Shown: one piece after another, positions 1 to 10,764 of the stretch
How the letters are laid out: each line of letters starts with the position of its first letter
Position numbering within the stretch: position 1 is the stretch's first letter
Assembly: GCF_035594125.1 (NCBI RefSeq)
Contig: NC_087163.1
Location: 10,208,501-10,272,500, forward strand
DNA: 64,000 bases
Source: Scylla paramamosain
Lineage: Eukaryota > Arthropoda > Malacostraca > Decapoda > Portunidae
Direction of reading: 5' to 3'
Program-made: the position numbers and the translations under genes
Notes under the pieces: model-generated
Database searches by the model: none
What the model was told of the DNA's origin: nothing
The model's input: the letters and a program-made list of their open reading frames with translations, nothing else

Positions 1-117
1 GATAAGTCAGAAGAGTACTGGGAGGGAGAAGAGAAAAAAAAAAAAAAAATATTGCCAACTAGGAATTACGAGCACTTAAGCAAAATCGGGGCGCCAAAAC
101 ACCCCAGGGGAGTAACG

Positions 118-672
118 CATCGACTTACGCTTCCTATCACTGGCACAAAACGCACTAACCTGACCAAGCACAAGCACTCTACCTTGAGGTAGGGTAACTG
201 TCTCTGGTCCTTCCTTGTCTCCTCCCGCCACATTCACCTCCTCCTCTGTCACTCCCTCCAGCACACTGAAGGGATTACTCGTCTCCACGTAGCGTGCCTC
301 CAGGCGAGGCGCCTTGAGGATCTTCAATCTCTTAGCGCCCCTGCACACAACCGACCACTACTCCTCTGTCGCCTTACTAGGTAAGGTAGCGGCGGGGCAC
401 GACCCTCCCTCAGGTGCTGAGGTCCTCTCATAGTACTCAGTCTGCAGGTCTGAGATCCTTTCACTAAACTCAGTCTGCACCTCCGAGATCCTTCACTGAA
501 ACTCAGTCTCCGCCTCTGAGATCTTCGCAACGAAGGCCTCGAGGACAGGAGAACTAACACAACCAGACGACTTGGTATGTCTACACTAGCCAGCTATAGC
601 ATCAGGTTACTGCTCACTAAACACGTCCGTTCGCTAGGAACTCTGACCTGAGACTCTGACCTGAGAGAGCAT
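118..672 (-). mobile_element. Family A CR1-like LINE, copy A1: 5' UTR and partial ORF1
   Basis: On the minus strand this stretch matches the 5' UTR and first half of ORF1 of copy A2 (9705-10705). The shared blocks include the CRGxKRxKxL segment, the NPFxVLE segment and VTLPQGRVLV. The reading frame is broken near position 350, so the N-terminal part lies in a different frame (324-560) from the next part (76-348). The segment that carries the esterase serine (GDSQ in A2) is deleted: A1 reads LGQVSAFCA there. The 5' end keeps two degenerate copies of the CTGACCTGAG iteron seen three times in A2. It is a dead, truncated fragment and the call rests on within-window homology. Confidence 0.8.
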
Positions 673-747
673 TAGATCTCAGGATTAGCTGTGTTAATTA
701 ATATCGCTTTATCCAGTGGTAAGGAGTAATTGTTGATTTATTGTCTT

Positions 748-1462
<715 letters not shown>

Positions 1463-1537
<75 letters not shown>
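1463..1537. repeat. Compound (GT)n-(TAA)n array at the 3' end of D1
   Basis: A GT array (1463-1508) runs straight into TAA repeats (1508-1537). Read on the minus strand, LINE D1 ends in (TTA)n followed by (CA)n. The same order is found at the 3' end of D2 (18681-18808) and at 17215-17450. Confidence 0.95.
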
Positions 1538-1538
<1 letters not shown>

Positions 1539-1639
1539 CGGTTTATTATTTAGGCAGTTGACAAACTGAAAATGTACATAGGGGATGGGGAAAAACTTAA
1601 CATTAATCCTAAAGGTAAGTCTAATCAAGGAGGGAAATA

Positions 1640-4159
1640 CTATTGATTGATGGCTCGCGCCATGGTGGGAATCGCACTGAGTCTGTACCGGTCCGTGCGC
1701 GGCGCCTTCAGGGGCGTTATTTTGTTGTGGTGTCTGGTGGCACGGACCGGGCGAGGCGCGTCGGGCGGCAGCATGTTTCTGAGACGCGGATGATGCAGTA
1801 GTCCCCTCCCAAACTTCTCCAGAGCCTCTCGGTGCCTGGTGGATATTCTGGACAGACTCAGGGTGGTCAGGGCTTCTTCATAGGTGGTGTATGCAGGGCC
1901 AAGGATGACCCTGCACGCTCTTTTCTGCACACTCTCTAGCTGTAGCTGTTGAGTGTGTGTGAGGGAGGAGGACCACGCTGGGGAGGCGTACATGAGTTTG
2001 GGGAGGATGAAGGTAAGGTACACCCCCCTTAACTCATCTGTCGGCGTCCCCAGCGACCTGAGTCTGCGCAGCATGTACAGCCTGTAGGTAGCTGATCTCA
2101 CGGTGCTGGCGACATGCTGCTTCCAGGTCAGCTGGTCGTCCACCGTGACTCCGAGAAGCTTGGCACATTGGACCACCTGGAGGGGGTGAGGGCCCACTGT
2201 GAGCCGGGGAGGGAGCACTGGTACAGAGGAGGTACAGAAATGCATCACCACAGTTTTGCTGTGGTTGATGGTCATCCTGCTCTCCTCTGTCCACGTCTGC
2301 AGTCGCTCCAGAATTGCTTGCAGTGGCGAGTAGTCCGGGTTCTTGGTGGAAACTGGGACGCCCACGGTGCAGTCGTCCACATACTTCCAGCGATGGGGGG
2401 TGTCGGTGAGGGCGTCATTGATGAGGAGGAGGAAGCATAGAGGACCCATCTTGGTCCCCTGGGGGACTCCACATGTCAGCTGTTGGAAATTAGATACAGA
2501 GCCCTGATAGCGAACAGCCTGACGCCTCCCTGTGAGGAAGTCGGCTAGCCACGCTATCAGGTTAGGAGGGAGACCCAGACTTACTGCCTTGCTGATGACA
2601 ACAGTGTGATCAACAAGATCAAAGGCTTTTTTGAAGTCCACAAAAGCAACAGCTAGAGAGGTGTTTCGCTTGTCCAGGTGGCTGTGGATGAATTCAAGGA
2701 AGCTGGTCAGATAATGTGAGGTGGAGGTGGCTTTAATATTTCCGAATTGTGTGATATCCACGGTGTTACAAATTTTGGTGTATGCCCAGTCATATACAAA
2801 ATCTTCACAAATAAGGCTAGGGATGGGGGTGATAGAGACTGGCCTGAGGTCATTGAGTGACTGAGGACTGGAAGTTTTGGGGATGGGTGTGACGTAAGAT
2901 GTCTTCCAGTCCGTGGGGCAAGAGTGTTGGGAGAGTGAGGCGTTTATTATGGAGCATAGCGGTGTTGCTAGCTCTACAGCAAATTCCTTGTAAATTTTTA
3001 TAGGAAGGTCAGTGGGTGTGGTGGATCTTGGTTTAAATTTAAGTATTCTCTTAAAAACATCCATCGCCTGGACAGTGTGTGGAGGGGAGGGAGCGGGCAG
3101 ATAGGCAGGAAGCGGAGTGGTGTGGAGGGGAGGAAAGGTTTGACAGATAGCAGCAAAGTGATTGTTCATCTCCTGAGCCGCGAGATTAGCAGGAAGGTGT
3201 GAGGTGCAAGGAAGAGATGAAGTGTGCTTTTGTAAGCCACACAAAGCTTTGATCTTAGCGTACCACTGTCTGTTGTTGGTCAGCTTGAGGTGGTGTATCT
3301 TGTCTGGGTAATAGCTTGCCTTTGCAATGTTAATCTCCCTGATTACTCTGTTTCTTAGTTTCCTGTAAAGGACCGGGCAGGAGTGGAACGCCCAGGTCCG
3401 CTGACGCATGAGTCTTTTAATGCGGGGCGTCATCCAGGGAGCATCAGACGGGTGCGTTGTGACGCTCTTGGCTGGGAAGTAGTGGTGGAAGGCTGCTGTG
3501 GTAGTGGCGACGTAATTTTGCCATTTTACGTGGACGTCCTCCTCATTCAGCACCTCGGTCCACGGGTGTTGTGTCACCCACTGCCCAAACTCCCTCATGG
3601 CTGAGTCAGGCATGGGGCAGTGGGTCCTGGTGACAGCTGACCGGGGGGTCGAGGTGGTGGGTGTGGGTGACCACAGTATGGAGAGGTGGGTGCTCCGTCC
3701 CATGGGAGGCAGCGGCTTGGGTGGCGAGTACTGCTGGGCCAGGTCTGTGAGTATAAGGTCGAGGATGGCTTGCTGGTGGGTGGGGAAGTCCACGACCTGG
3801 GTGAGGTGGAGCTGGTGTAGGATATCGTTGATATCTAATCTGTTAAAGTCCCCATAGATGACCAGCTTGGCAGCAGGATACCTCACCCTCAGGGCATCAG
3901 CAGTGTTGATGATGTGAGCGGAGAGCAACTGTGCAGTGGCGGCTCGTGGGGGGTGGTAGACGACGCAGACTATGATGGAGGCCGTGTTGCTGGGATGGGA
4001 GGGGGGCGTGACTCTCACCCACAGGGCCTCCACACCGGCAGGAATATCGACAGGGAGGTGTGAGGGGCTGAGGGCAGAGCGGCAGAAAACGGCCACTCCA
4101 CCCCCCCCCTGCGCCCTGACCTGAGGTGATGGTAGAGCCGGTAGTCCTGCATCGTGCAC
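1640..4159 (-). CDS. D1 ORF2: endonuclease (C-terminal part) plus reverse transcriptase
   Basis: An 839-residue frame of a LINE polyprotein that nicks DNA and copies its own RNA by target-primed reverse transcription. The N-terminus holds the rest of an apurinic-type endonuclease (GGGVAVFC, GDFNRLDIND). The RT follows, with AFVDFKKAFD, GVPQGTKMGP and the catalytic YVDD at about residues 593-596, then a thumb with LLGVTVDD. The C-terminal region lacks an obvious CCHC knuckle. The first 17 or so residues before the G run are out of frame and probably not native: the true upstream part is in the -1-related frame ending near 4103 (4015-4530). No internal stop occurs over 2.5 kb, so this copy is young or was recently active. 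Confidence 0.88.
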   Translation of the reverse strand: MHDAGLPALPSPQVRAQGGGGVAVFCRSALSPSHLPVDIPAGVEALWVRVTPPSHPSNTASIIVCVVYHPPRAATAQLLSAHIINTADALRVRYPAAKLVIYGDFNRLDINDILHQLHLTQVVDFPTHQQAILDLILTDLAQQYSPPKPLPPMGRSTHLSILWSPTPTTSTPRSAVTRTHCPMPDSAMREFGQWVTQHPWTEVLNEEDVHVKWQNYVATTTAAFHHYFPAKSVTTHPSDAPWMTPRIKRLMRQRTWAFHSCPVLYRKLRNRVIREINIAKASYYPDKIHHLKLTNNRQWYAKIKALCGLQKHTSSLPCTSHLPANLAAQEMNNHFAAICQTFPPLHTTPLPAYLPAPSPPHTVQAMDVFKRILKFKPRSTTPTDLPIKIYKEFAVELATPLCSIINASLSQHSCPTDWKTSYVTPIPKTSSPQSLNDLRPVSITPIPSLICEDFVYDWAYTKICNTVDITQFGNIKATSTSHYLTSFLEFIHSHLDKRNTSLAVAFVDFKKAFDLVDHTVVISKAVSLGLPPNLIAWLADFLTGRRQAVRYQGSVSNFQQLTCGVPQGTKMGPLCFLLLINDALTDTPHRWKYVDDCTVGVPVSTKNPDYSPLQAILERLQTWTEESRMTINHSKTVVMHFCTSSVPVLPPRLTVGPHPLQVVQCAKLLGVTVDDQLTWKQHVASTVRSATYRLYMLRRLRSLGTPTDELRGVYLTFILPKLMYASPAWSSSLTHTQQLQLESVQKRACRVILGPAYTTYEEALTTLSLSRISTRHREALEKFGRGLLHHPRLRNMLPPDAPRPVRATRHHNKITPLKAPRTDRYRLSAIPTMARAINQ

Positions 4160-4530
4160 ACCTCAGGAACAATCTGCCACGCCTCAGTGACCGTCACAAT
4201 GTCCGCACAAGTAGATCTCACCGTCACAATCACTTCGTCCATCTTGTTGGCCAGAGACGTTGCATTAAATAAGAGGAGTGAGGGAAGACTATACCACGTT
4301 CTCGGCACCTCAAAGTGTTTGTATTCCCTCTTCTCCACCCTGCGGTCGTCTCTGGCACTGGAGGTCACTACCTTGATGGGACGCACCACACTTTTGCCTC
4401 CTCTCGATCCTCGGTTTCGAAATAGTTTTAAGGACTTAAGGCACTGTATCACGTTGGGTGGCGGGTACCCAGATCCTCGTCTACGACGCAGGAGGTAGTT
4501 GCGTTCGTACGTTTGCACTGAAGCACTCAT
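4015..4530 (-). CDS. D1 ORF2: N-terminal part of the endonuclease
   Basis: Starts at ATG (minus strand, 4530) with MSASVQTYERN. It contains the first endonuclease block LLLFNATSLANKMDE and the TEAW motif (Glu of the metal site), then YHHLRSGRRGG. At a run of nine G (plus-strand C at 4101-4109) the conserved endonuclease sequence continues in the other frame, so residues beyond that point are spurious. D2 has the same start and the same frame break (21264-21779). The basic stretch after the start (RRRRGSGYPP) may bind nucleic acid, but that is a guess. Confidence 0.75.
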   Translation of the reverse strand: MSASVQTYERNYLLRRRRGSGYPPPNVIQCLKSLKLFRNRGSRGGKSVVRPIKVVTSSARDDRRVEKREYKHFEVPRTWYSLPSLLLFNATSLANKMDEVIVTVRSTCADIVTVTEAWQIVPEVCTMQDYRLYHHLRSGRRGGVEWPFSAALPSAPHTSLSIFLPVWRPCG

Positions 4531-4750
4531 TTTTCTTTATGTATCACACGCATTCGCTACAAGTGTTCACAAAAACAACAATCCCACCAGGTCGAGCCTC
4601 AAACTAAACGCTAAAAGTTGAAAACAGAAAAGTAAAAAAACAAAACAAACTGAGGTCACTATCACTATGGTGCGGGGAAGGCCAACAAGCTGGCCGAGGC
4701 TGCTCGAGAGCGCCAAGGTCACACGTCCTGCCCGTGTGAGGTCAAGACGG

Positions 4751-4773
4751 TGTGTGTGTGTGTGTGTGTGTGT
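4751..4773. repeat. Short (GT)n array flanking the 5' end of D1
   Basis: Perfect GT run about 10 bp beyond the last sequence shared with D2. It is relevant to the (CA)n insertion pattern of family D. Confidence 0.9.
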
Positions 4774-4839
4774 TTCTTTAAATGTGATGGCTAATTTAGC
4801 ATTTATTAACTTCTTTAAGATATTTTCTTTTTATCTTAT

Positions 4840-5400
4840 GATTGGGCGATGACATAGTCGATTAAGTGCCATTGCATGGACCGGGGATGCATCCATATGG
4901 TCTTCAGTTTATCAGGGAGCTGGAAGAGCGCACTGATGATGGTGAGGTTGTGATTAGCACACAGAATGAGGAGCTCGAGACCAGTAGTGTTGATGGATCT
5001 TACCCCGTGGCTATTAATAACGGCAACCCAATGTAGTTGGAACCAACCCTAGCGTCATTAAAGTCACCAAACAAGATGATTTTGTCGCCCCGCGGAATGG
5101 ATCGAAGAGTCCAGTTGTGCAGGTCGTAATTTTTTTTTTGACGTCTTTAGTATGATTGCAAGTATGCAAGTATAATGGCAAGACAGATGTGAGGACCAAT
5201 GACAGCTGTGGGTGACCGCAAGGAATTGCTGGAACCTACCGAGAAGTCAAAGAAATCGCCATGTCAAGACGATATCCCCATGGCGATGCTAGAGAGCCCA
5301 CGATAGAGCACCGTGGCCATCCCAGACTGCCATTTAATCAATAATTGGGGGATGTAACCTCCTTCCCCACCTAGAGTCCTCCAGTACGTTGTGCAACAGG
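4840..5400 (-). pseudogene. Fragment of a LINE endonuclease domain (exo/endo/phosphatase fold)
   Basis: Minus-strand translation, broken by stops and frame changes, reads NWTLRSIPRGDKIILFGDFN at about 5050-5130 and LELLILCANHNLTIISALF with WMHPRSMQWHLIDYVIA nearer 4860. The GDFN and the W-MHPRS-x-HLIDYVI blocks are hallmarks of the endonuclease of RTE/I-like LINEs, often mis-annotated as craniofacial development protein 2. No RT follows; the element is cut off at about 4840. The upstream part (5135-5400) is too decayed to read with confidence. Confidence 0.7.
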
Positions 5401-5570
5401 CGGGACGAAGCTGTTGTCAAGGTGTGGTCTCTGCTGTTACGTACCCAGCTACAGGGAACCATACCTACGAGTTGGGATGGACATGGGGACCAGGTACATA
5501 TTCAGATCACTGGAAGTTAAACGGGCCTCTCAGCTTCCTACCAAGTTGCCACCCCTCCATCACATCCTCA

Positions 5571-5574
5571 CACA

Positions 5575-5670
<96 letters not shown>
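5571..5670. repeat. (CA)n microsatellite
   Basis: About 100 bp of CA with one TA interruption at 5581. Confidence 0.97.
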
Positions 5671-5672
<2 letters not shown>

Positions 5673-6595
5673 ATCCGGCTGACATTTACGTGTCCATCAA
5701 TTTTTTTCATTTGTAGAATCTTTATTTTTGATTAATCATTTGTAATTTTCTATAATTTCTGTTCGCATTACATCCAAATAGACACCTTTCACCTTCAAGT
5801 TCCTCCTCTCTCATGTTCTTATAAGAGTCACTGTCATTACCTTACATATTTTAGTGCAAACTCACGATTTATGATATTATGATATAGAGAAACCTTCAGC
5901 TCTCTTCTATGAACCTAGGCATTTCAGCTCTATTCTGACATATGCACAGCTGTCTTTCATTCTCTCTAATATTTAAGTTTCTTCTTTCTTTCGTGGTCTT
6001 TCGTCAACATTTTTGTGTCAGTCTCCAAAACATGAACACTGATTTTTTTCTTCATTCTTTTTTCATATTATTTATTTTATTTTTTTACATCTTAGCATAT
6101 TAACTATCTCACCAGGAAATTACACAAGCTTCCCTGTCTTTCTTTACTTGCATATATAATCTTCACAAACAGACCAATTTAGGTATTATATATTGAGTAC
6201 ATCTGCGTCCATTGATCTCATGTGTTTATTATCAACCTTGCTAAATCACGAATTAGGACTATACCTGGCCTATGCTACATGAACACGGGGTACAAAGTGA
6301 ATGCAGGCTCCTAAAGAGGGTTTGTTAAGTCTGGAAGAAGATTCGAAGTCATGTTTCAGTTCAGTCGCTTTCATCAAGCCGAAGAAAAAACAATATCTCA
6401 GTTTCTCAGCCTCTCTTCCTCTCTACTTACTGACTTTCTTCCAGCTAGTCTCCTCTTCATATTTACTTTTATTTTCTTTCTTTTTCATCCTCTTCCTCCC
6501 TCTCCTCCACCTCCTCTATCTGTTTAACCGTAACAGCAAATATAGTCTTATTTCCGCAGCCAGGCATCGCATCATACATTTTTTATTTTATTGGT
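5671..6595. other. Unassigned AT-rich spacer
   Basis: T-rich DNA with pyrimidine runs, especially 6390-6530. I see no gene, RNA gene or recognisable repeat. Confidence 0.6.
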
Positions 6596-6599
6596 AAGC

Positions 6600-9500
6600 T
6601 GCAAGAAGCGACCAGGCTTACACGTGGCAGTCCCTGTATGAAATATACCTACCAATTTCCATCTATTATCCTCATCCATAAACTTGTCTAATCTTCTCTT
6701 AAAGCTCTCTAGTGTCCTAGCACTAACAACATGATTACTGAGTCCGTTCCACTCATCTACCACTCTATTTGAGAACCAATTTTTTCCTGTCTCCTTCCTA
6801 AACCTAAATTTTTCAAGCTTGAACCCGTTATTTCTTGTTCTACCCTGGTTGCTGATCCTAAGAATTTTGCCTATATCGCCCTTGTTATAACCCTAATACC
6901 ACTTAAAGACTTCTATCAGGTCCCCTCTTAACCTACGTCTCTCTAAAGAATGTAAATTTAACAGCTTCAACCTCGCCTCGTAAGGAATACTCCTTATCCC
7001 CTGTATCCTTTTAGTCATTCTCCTCTGTACTGATTCTAATAGACCTATATCTTTCCTGTAATGTGGGGACCAGAACTGCACAGCGTAGTCTAGATGAGGT
7101 CTGACCCGCTCAAAGTATAACTTTAATATTACTTCCGGCCTTCTACTTTTAACACTCCTAAAAATGAATCCTAGTACTCTATTTGCCCTGTTTCTGGCTT
7201 CTATGCATTGTTTCCCTAGACGGAGTTCAGAGCTAATCATAACTCCTAAATCTTTCTCGTACCCTGTACCTACCAGAGTTTGGTTGTTTAATATGTACCT
7301 ACGAGTATTGTGTGGGTTTCCTCCACCTACGCTAAGCACTTTGCATTTATTGATATTAAATTGCATTTGCCATCTATCCATCCATTCATTCATTCTATCT
7401 AAATCTTCCTGCAAGGCGATGGCATCTGATTCTGACCTAATTAATCTACCTATCTTTGTGTCATCCACAAATTTACTAACATCACTACTAATTCCACTAT
7501 CCAAGTCATTGATGTATATTAGAAATAACAATGGTCCTAATACTGATCCCTGTGGCACCCCACTAATTACATGACCCCACTCGGATTTCGAGCTGTTTAT
7601 TACCACTCTCTGTCGCCTGTCACTAAGCCATGACCCTATCCAGCCTAACAACTTCCCATCTATCCCGTGTGCCCTAACCTTTCTCAGGAGCCTTTGATGG
7701 GGTACCTTGTCAAATGCTTTACTAAAGTCCAGATATAAGATATCATATGATATCTTAACTATCTCCATTATCTACTGTCTCGTACACCTTACTGTAAAAA
7801 CTTAACAAGTTTGTGAGGCAAGACTTCCCCTTCATGAAGCCATACTATGACTGATTTATCAAATTATGTTTGTCTAAATGTTCCCTAATGTTCCTCGCTA
7901 TTATTGACTCTAACATTTTACCTACAACTGAAGTTAAGTTGACAGGTCTATAATTAGACGCTAAAGTTTTATCTCCTTTCTTAAAGATGAGTACCACATT
8001 AGCCTACCTCCACATTACTGGTACCTCACCCGACTCCAGTGATTTCCTAAAGACAGAAACTCACGGCTCACTAGTTATCTCTTTGCATTCCTTAAGTACT
8101 CTGGGATATATTTCATCTGGTCTTGGTGTCTTGAACTTTTTTAGCCTATCTATCTCCTCTTCCACTATCTCCCTAGTTAAGGTAATATCTGTCAGCTTCT
8201 CATTCTCATCTGCTCTAAACACGTGTTCACTATCTGGCATATCCTGCATGTTTTCCTGGGTGAAGACAGTTAAAAAATACTCATTCAGAAGTTTACTAAT
8301 CTCCTCCCCAGAACTAACCAGCTCCCCGTCTGCTGCCTTTAATGGACCTATAGTATCCTTATTCTTCGTCCTGTATACCTGATAAAATCCCTTGGGGTCC
8401 GTCTTCGCCTGGCTGGCTACCTTTAGTTCATAATTGTCCTTAGCTTTCCTGGTTAACTTCCTGACTGTTCTAACTAATTCATTATATTGTGACCTTAAAA
8501 CTTCTTCACCCACTCTTAATATCTTATATATACTTCTCTTACGCCCTACGTAATGCTTTAACCTAGCAGTCATCCATTTAGTGTAATTTTTTTGTGATCT
8601 TATTGTCCTATACGGGATATTTGCTAACTGACCTGTATGAACTTTACGAAATATTTATACAATTCATCTACATTTACCTCACCTAATCTCCTCATTTCGG
8701 CCCCTACCATCGTCTCCACTCCCTCATCTATTCTCCTCGACCTCACCTCTCTCATTTTAGCATGACCTGACATTCTAACATACTCACACCTATCTCCCCC
8801 TTCCTCTTTCCTCCTCCCCTTCCGGACATATCTTCCCTCCTCTTGTCCCTGCATCCTTTGCCAGTCCACTCCTTGGAGGTACCTTTTTAATTCCTCAAAA
8901 TCTGCTCTCCTAAAGTCAGGTATTTTACTAGTGTTTTTGTTTCTAACAGTTTCTTCCCATTCTAAATTGTACCTAATTTCCCTATGGTCACTGTTACCTA
9001 GCTGTCCTCCAACCTCTACCTGCGTTATTGCTTCCTCCCTGTTAGTAAGAATTAAATCTAGAATATTATTCCCCCTTGTGGGTTCTGCGACTACCTGTTT
9101 AAAAAAAAAATTATCCTGAATTACCTTAAGAAATTCCTCAGCTTCCTTGTTACCCACAATCAGACTCCAGTCGATATTCCTAAAACTAAAATCTCCTACC
9201 ACACTTACCTGACTGTACCTACCTGCTCTATTTAATTCCTGCCACAGTGAGGTGTTAATTTCCTTTGTACTGGTCGGTGGTCTGTAAGCTACCCCTAGTA
9301 CTACTGATTGCGATCCTTCCTTAATATCTACCCATATCGACTCTGTTTTGTTATCTGTTTTAATTCTACTGTTCATACAACACTGTAATGTGTCCCTAAC
9401 GTATAACGCGACGCCTCCTCCTCTCCTGTTTTCCTTATCTTTATAGAACATTGTATAAGCATCTATCTTAACCTTTGGATTAAATACTTTTCCTGACATA

Positions 9501-9700
9501 TCTAACCAAGTTTCAGTTAAAGCAATGATATCAAATTTCTCTACACTCGCTATTCCTCTAAACTAGTCTATTTTATTCAGAATACTTCTACAGTTTGTGT
9601 AGTAAACACTTAAGTTATTTCTCACCTTCCCTGAGCTAGCTACCTTTCTAGATTTAACTAATTTCCCCCTCGCCTTCTCCTCACTACCCCTTCTTCGCTC
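6600..9700 (-). pseudogene. A2 ORF2: endonuclease-reverse transcriptase, decayed
   Basis: The frame opens just after ORF1. It holds the endonuclease N-terminus (YYTNCRSILNKID, LTETWL) and continues through RRGGGVALYV, VGDFSFRNIDW and SDHREIRYN. The RT has YLDFSKAFDKVPHQRLLRK, GVPQGSVLGPLLF and FVDDTK in place of FADD. Lesions visible by comparison with A3 are an in-frame TAG near 9567, a 4-bp deletion near 8650, a TGA near 8061, a frame change near 7770 and a TAG near 6893. The conserved C-terminal block VVDEWNGLSNHVVSARTLES is readable at 6572-6763. It would copy the LINE RNA if intact; here it cannot be made. Confidence 0.88.
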
Positions 9701-9704
9701 CCGA

Positions 9705-10586
9705 CTAACGAAAAAAGTGCTGGAGTGCAGTTACCTCCCGCTCGAGTGTTTCGGCCAAAACACGGACACCCTGGCGTGACAAATGCACTCCATCCCTGGC
9801 GTACAAGGTGTCCCTACCATAGAAGAAGTCCCAGTTGTCGATGAACGTCCATCCATTACTCTTACAATGATTCGCTAGCCTACGATTCTCTGTAATAGCC
9901 CTGGACAGCCACTCAGCACCAACTCCCCTCCTCGGCAAGACACCACATACCACGGGGATCCCACCCTTGTCCCTAATCCTGTCCAATGCCTGTCGAAACC
10001 TCCCGATAAGCTCCTCACTCCTGACCTTACCAAGGTCATTCCCTCCAGCACTGAGAAAAACAATGGGCTTGGTCCCATCTTTTTCCAAGCACGTGTCTAG
10101 CCTATCAGCTACCTTCCCTATTCCGGCCCCCAGCAAACACACCCTCGACCTACGCTTCCTATCCCTAGCACAGAACACACTATCTAAGTGCCTAACCTGA
10201 CTATCACCAAACACAAGCACTCTACCTTGGGGCAGGGTAACTGCATCTGCCCCCTCCTTCTTGCCTCCTCCCGCCCTGTCCACCTCCTTCTCCTTCCCTT
10301 CCTCCAGCACATTGAAGGGATTCTTCGTCTCCACGCAAGGTGCCCTGAGGACCTTCACCCTCTTGACTCCCCTGCACACAACCGACCAATGCTCCTCCGT
10401 CGCCTTACTAGGTAAGGTGACGGTGGGGCACGACCCTCCCACAGGTGCTGAGATCCTCTCACGAAACTCAGCCTGCACCTCCGAAATCCTTCGATGGAAC
10501 TCAGCCTCCACCTCTGAGACCTTCGCAACGAAGGCCTCGAGAACAGAACTAACACAACTAGACGACTCAGCAACACAAGGCGCCAT
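9705..10586 (-). CDS. A2 ORF1: SGNH/GDSL-type esterase-domain protein, intact
   Basis: A 293-residue complete frame from ATG (MAPCVAESSS) to stop. Residues 15-47 are acidic/basic and heptad-like (a short coiled coil is likely), residues 50-120 are a low-complexity linker, and 121-290 form an SGNH hydrolase domain. Catalytic blocks are all present: GDSQ at 127-130 (nucleophile Ser129), GGND at 181-184 (Asn of the oxyanion hole) and DGVH at 265-268 (Asp/His). Esterase domains in ORF1 are known from CR1/L2-clade LINEs, where lipid or membrane contact has been proposed; the substrate is unknown. It is the only undamaged ORF1 of this family here. ORF2 follows on the same strand within a few bases. 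Confidence 0.88.
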   Translation of the reverse strand: MAPCVAESSSCVSSVLEAFVAKVSEVEAEFHRRISEVQAEFRERISAPVGGSCPTVTLPSKATEEHWSVVCRGVKRVKVLRAPCVETKNPFNVLEEGKEKEVDRAGGGKKEGADAVTLPQGRVLVFGDSQVRHLDSVFCARDRKRRSRVCLLGAGIGKVADRLDTCLEKDGTKPIVFLSAGGNDLGKVRSEELIGRFRQALDRIRDKGGIPVVCGVLPRRGVGAEWLSRAITENRRLANHCKSNGWTFIDNWDFFYGRDTLYARDGVHLSRQGVRVLAETLEREVTALQHFFR

Positions 10587-10647
10587 GTCTACACTAGCCA
10601 GCTATATTAGCGTCAGGTCACTGCTCACTAAACACGTCCGTTCACTA

Positions 10648-10703
10648 GGAACCCTGACCTGAGACTGGAACCCTGACCTGAGACTGAGGAACCCTGACCT
10701 GAG
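10648..10703 (-). repeat. Three 16-bp iterons in the A2 5' UTR
   Basis: GGAACCCTGACCTGAG (plus strand) occurs at 10648-10663, 10667-10682 and 10688-10703, perfectly each time, with 3- and 5-bp spacers. Two degenerate copies stand at the same place in A1 (about 637-672). Repeated 5' monomers often form LINE promoters; that role is inference. Confidence 0.9.
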
Positions 10704-10708
10704 CCAGG

Positions 10709-10710
<2 letters not shown>

Positions 10711-10757
<47 letters not shown>
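10711..10757. repeat. (GT)n microsatellite between A2 and A3
   Basis: Perfect GT array of 47 bp, 5 bp beyond the last A2 5' UTR iteron. Confidence 0.97.
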
Positions 10758-10759
<2 letters not shown>

Positions 10760-10764
10760 CATTT

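Larger units (their letters stand above)
1509..4740 (-). mobile_element. Family D non-LTR retrotransposon, copy D1 (nearly full length)
   Basis: A minus-strand LINE of about 3.2 kb. A 5' UTR (about 4531-4740) precedes an endonuclease/reverse-transcriptase frame and a 3' UTR ending in (TTA)n. It matches D2 (18781-21970) over its whole length, which sets the borders. Both outer flanks are (CA)n on the element strand: 4751-4773 beyond the 5' end and 1463-1508 beyond the 3' tail. The RT motifs place it in the jockey/CR1/L2 superfamily; I cannot name the clade. The coding region is interrupted only by the frame change at the G run at 4101-4109. Confidence 0.85.
6596..10705 (-). mobile_element. Family A CR1-like LINE, copy A2 (near full length)
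   Basis: About 4.1 kb on the minus strand. The order is a 5' UTR with three 16-bp iterons (10648-10703), ORF1 with an SGNH-hydrolase domain (9705-10586), ORF2 endonuclease/RT (about 9700 to 6600), and a 3' UTR. ORF1-esterase plus ORF2 endonuclease-RT is the layout known for CR1/L2-type LINEs. It differs from A3 and A4 at the 3' end, where the ATGTTCTT terminal repeats are missing. Its 5' end lies 5 bp from a (GT)n array and 125 bp from the truncated 5' end of A3, which points the other way. Confidence 0.88.

Noticed and set aside
2114..2440. Antisense frames inside the LINE ORF2 genes (also at 3383, 7164, 12537, 19380, 35857, 40135)
   Set aside because: Shadow frames of conserved RT or endonuclease coding sequence on the other strand.
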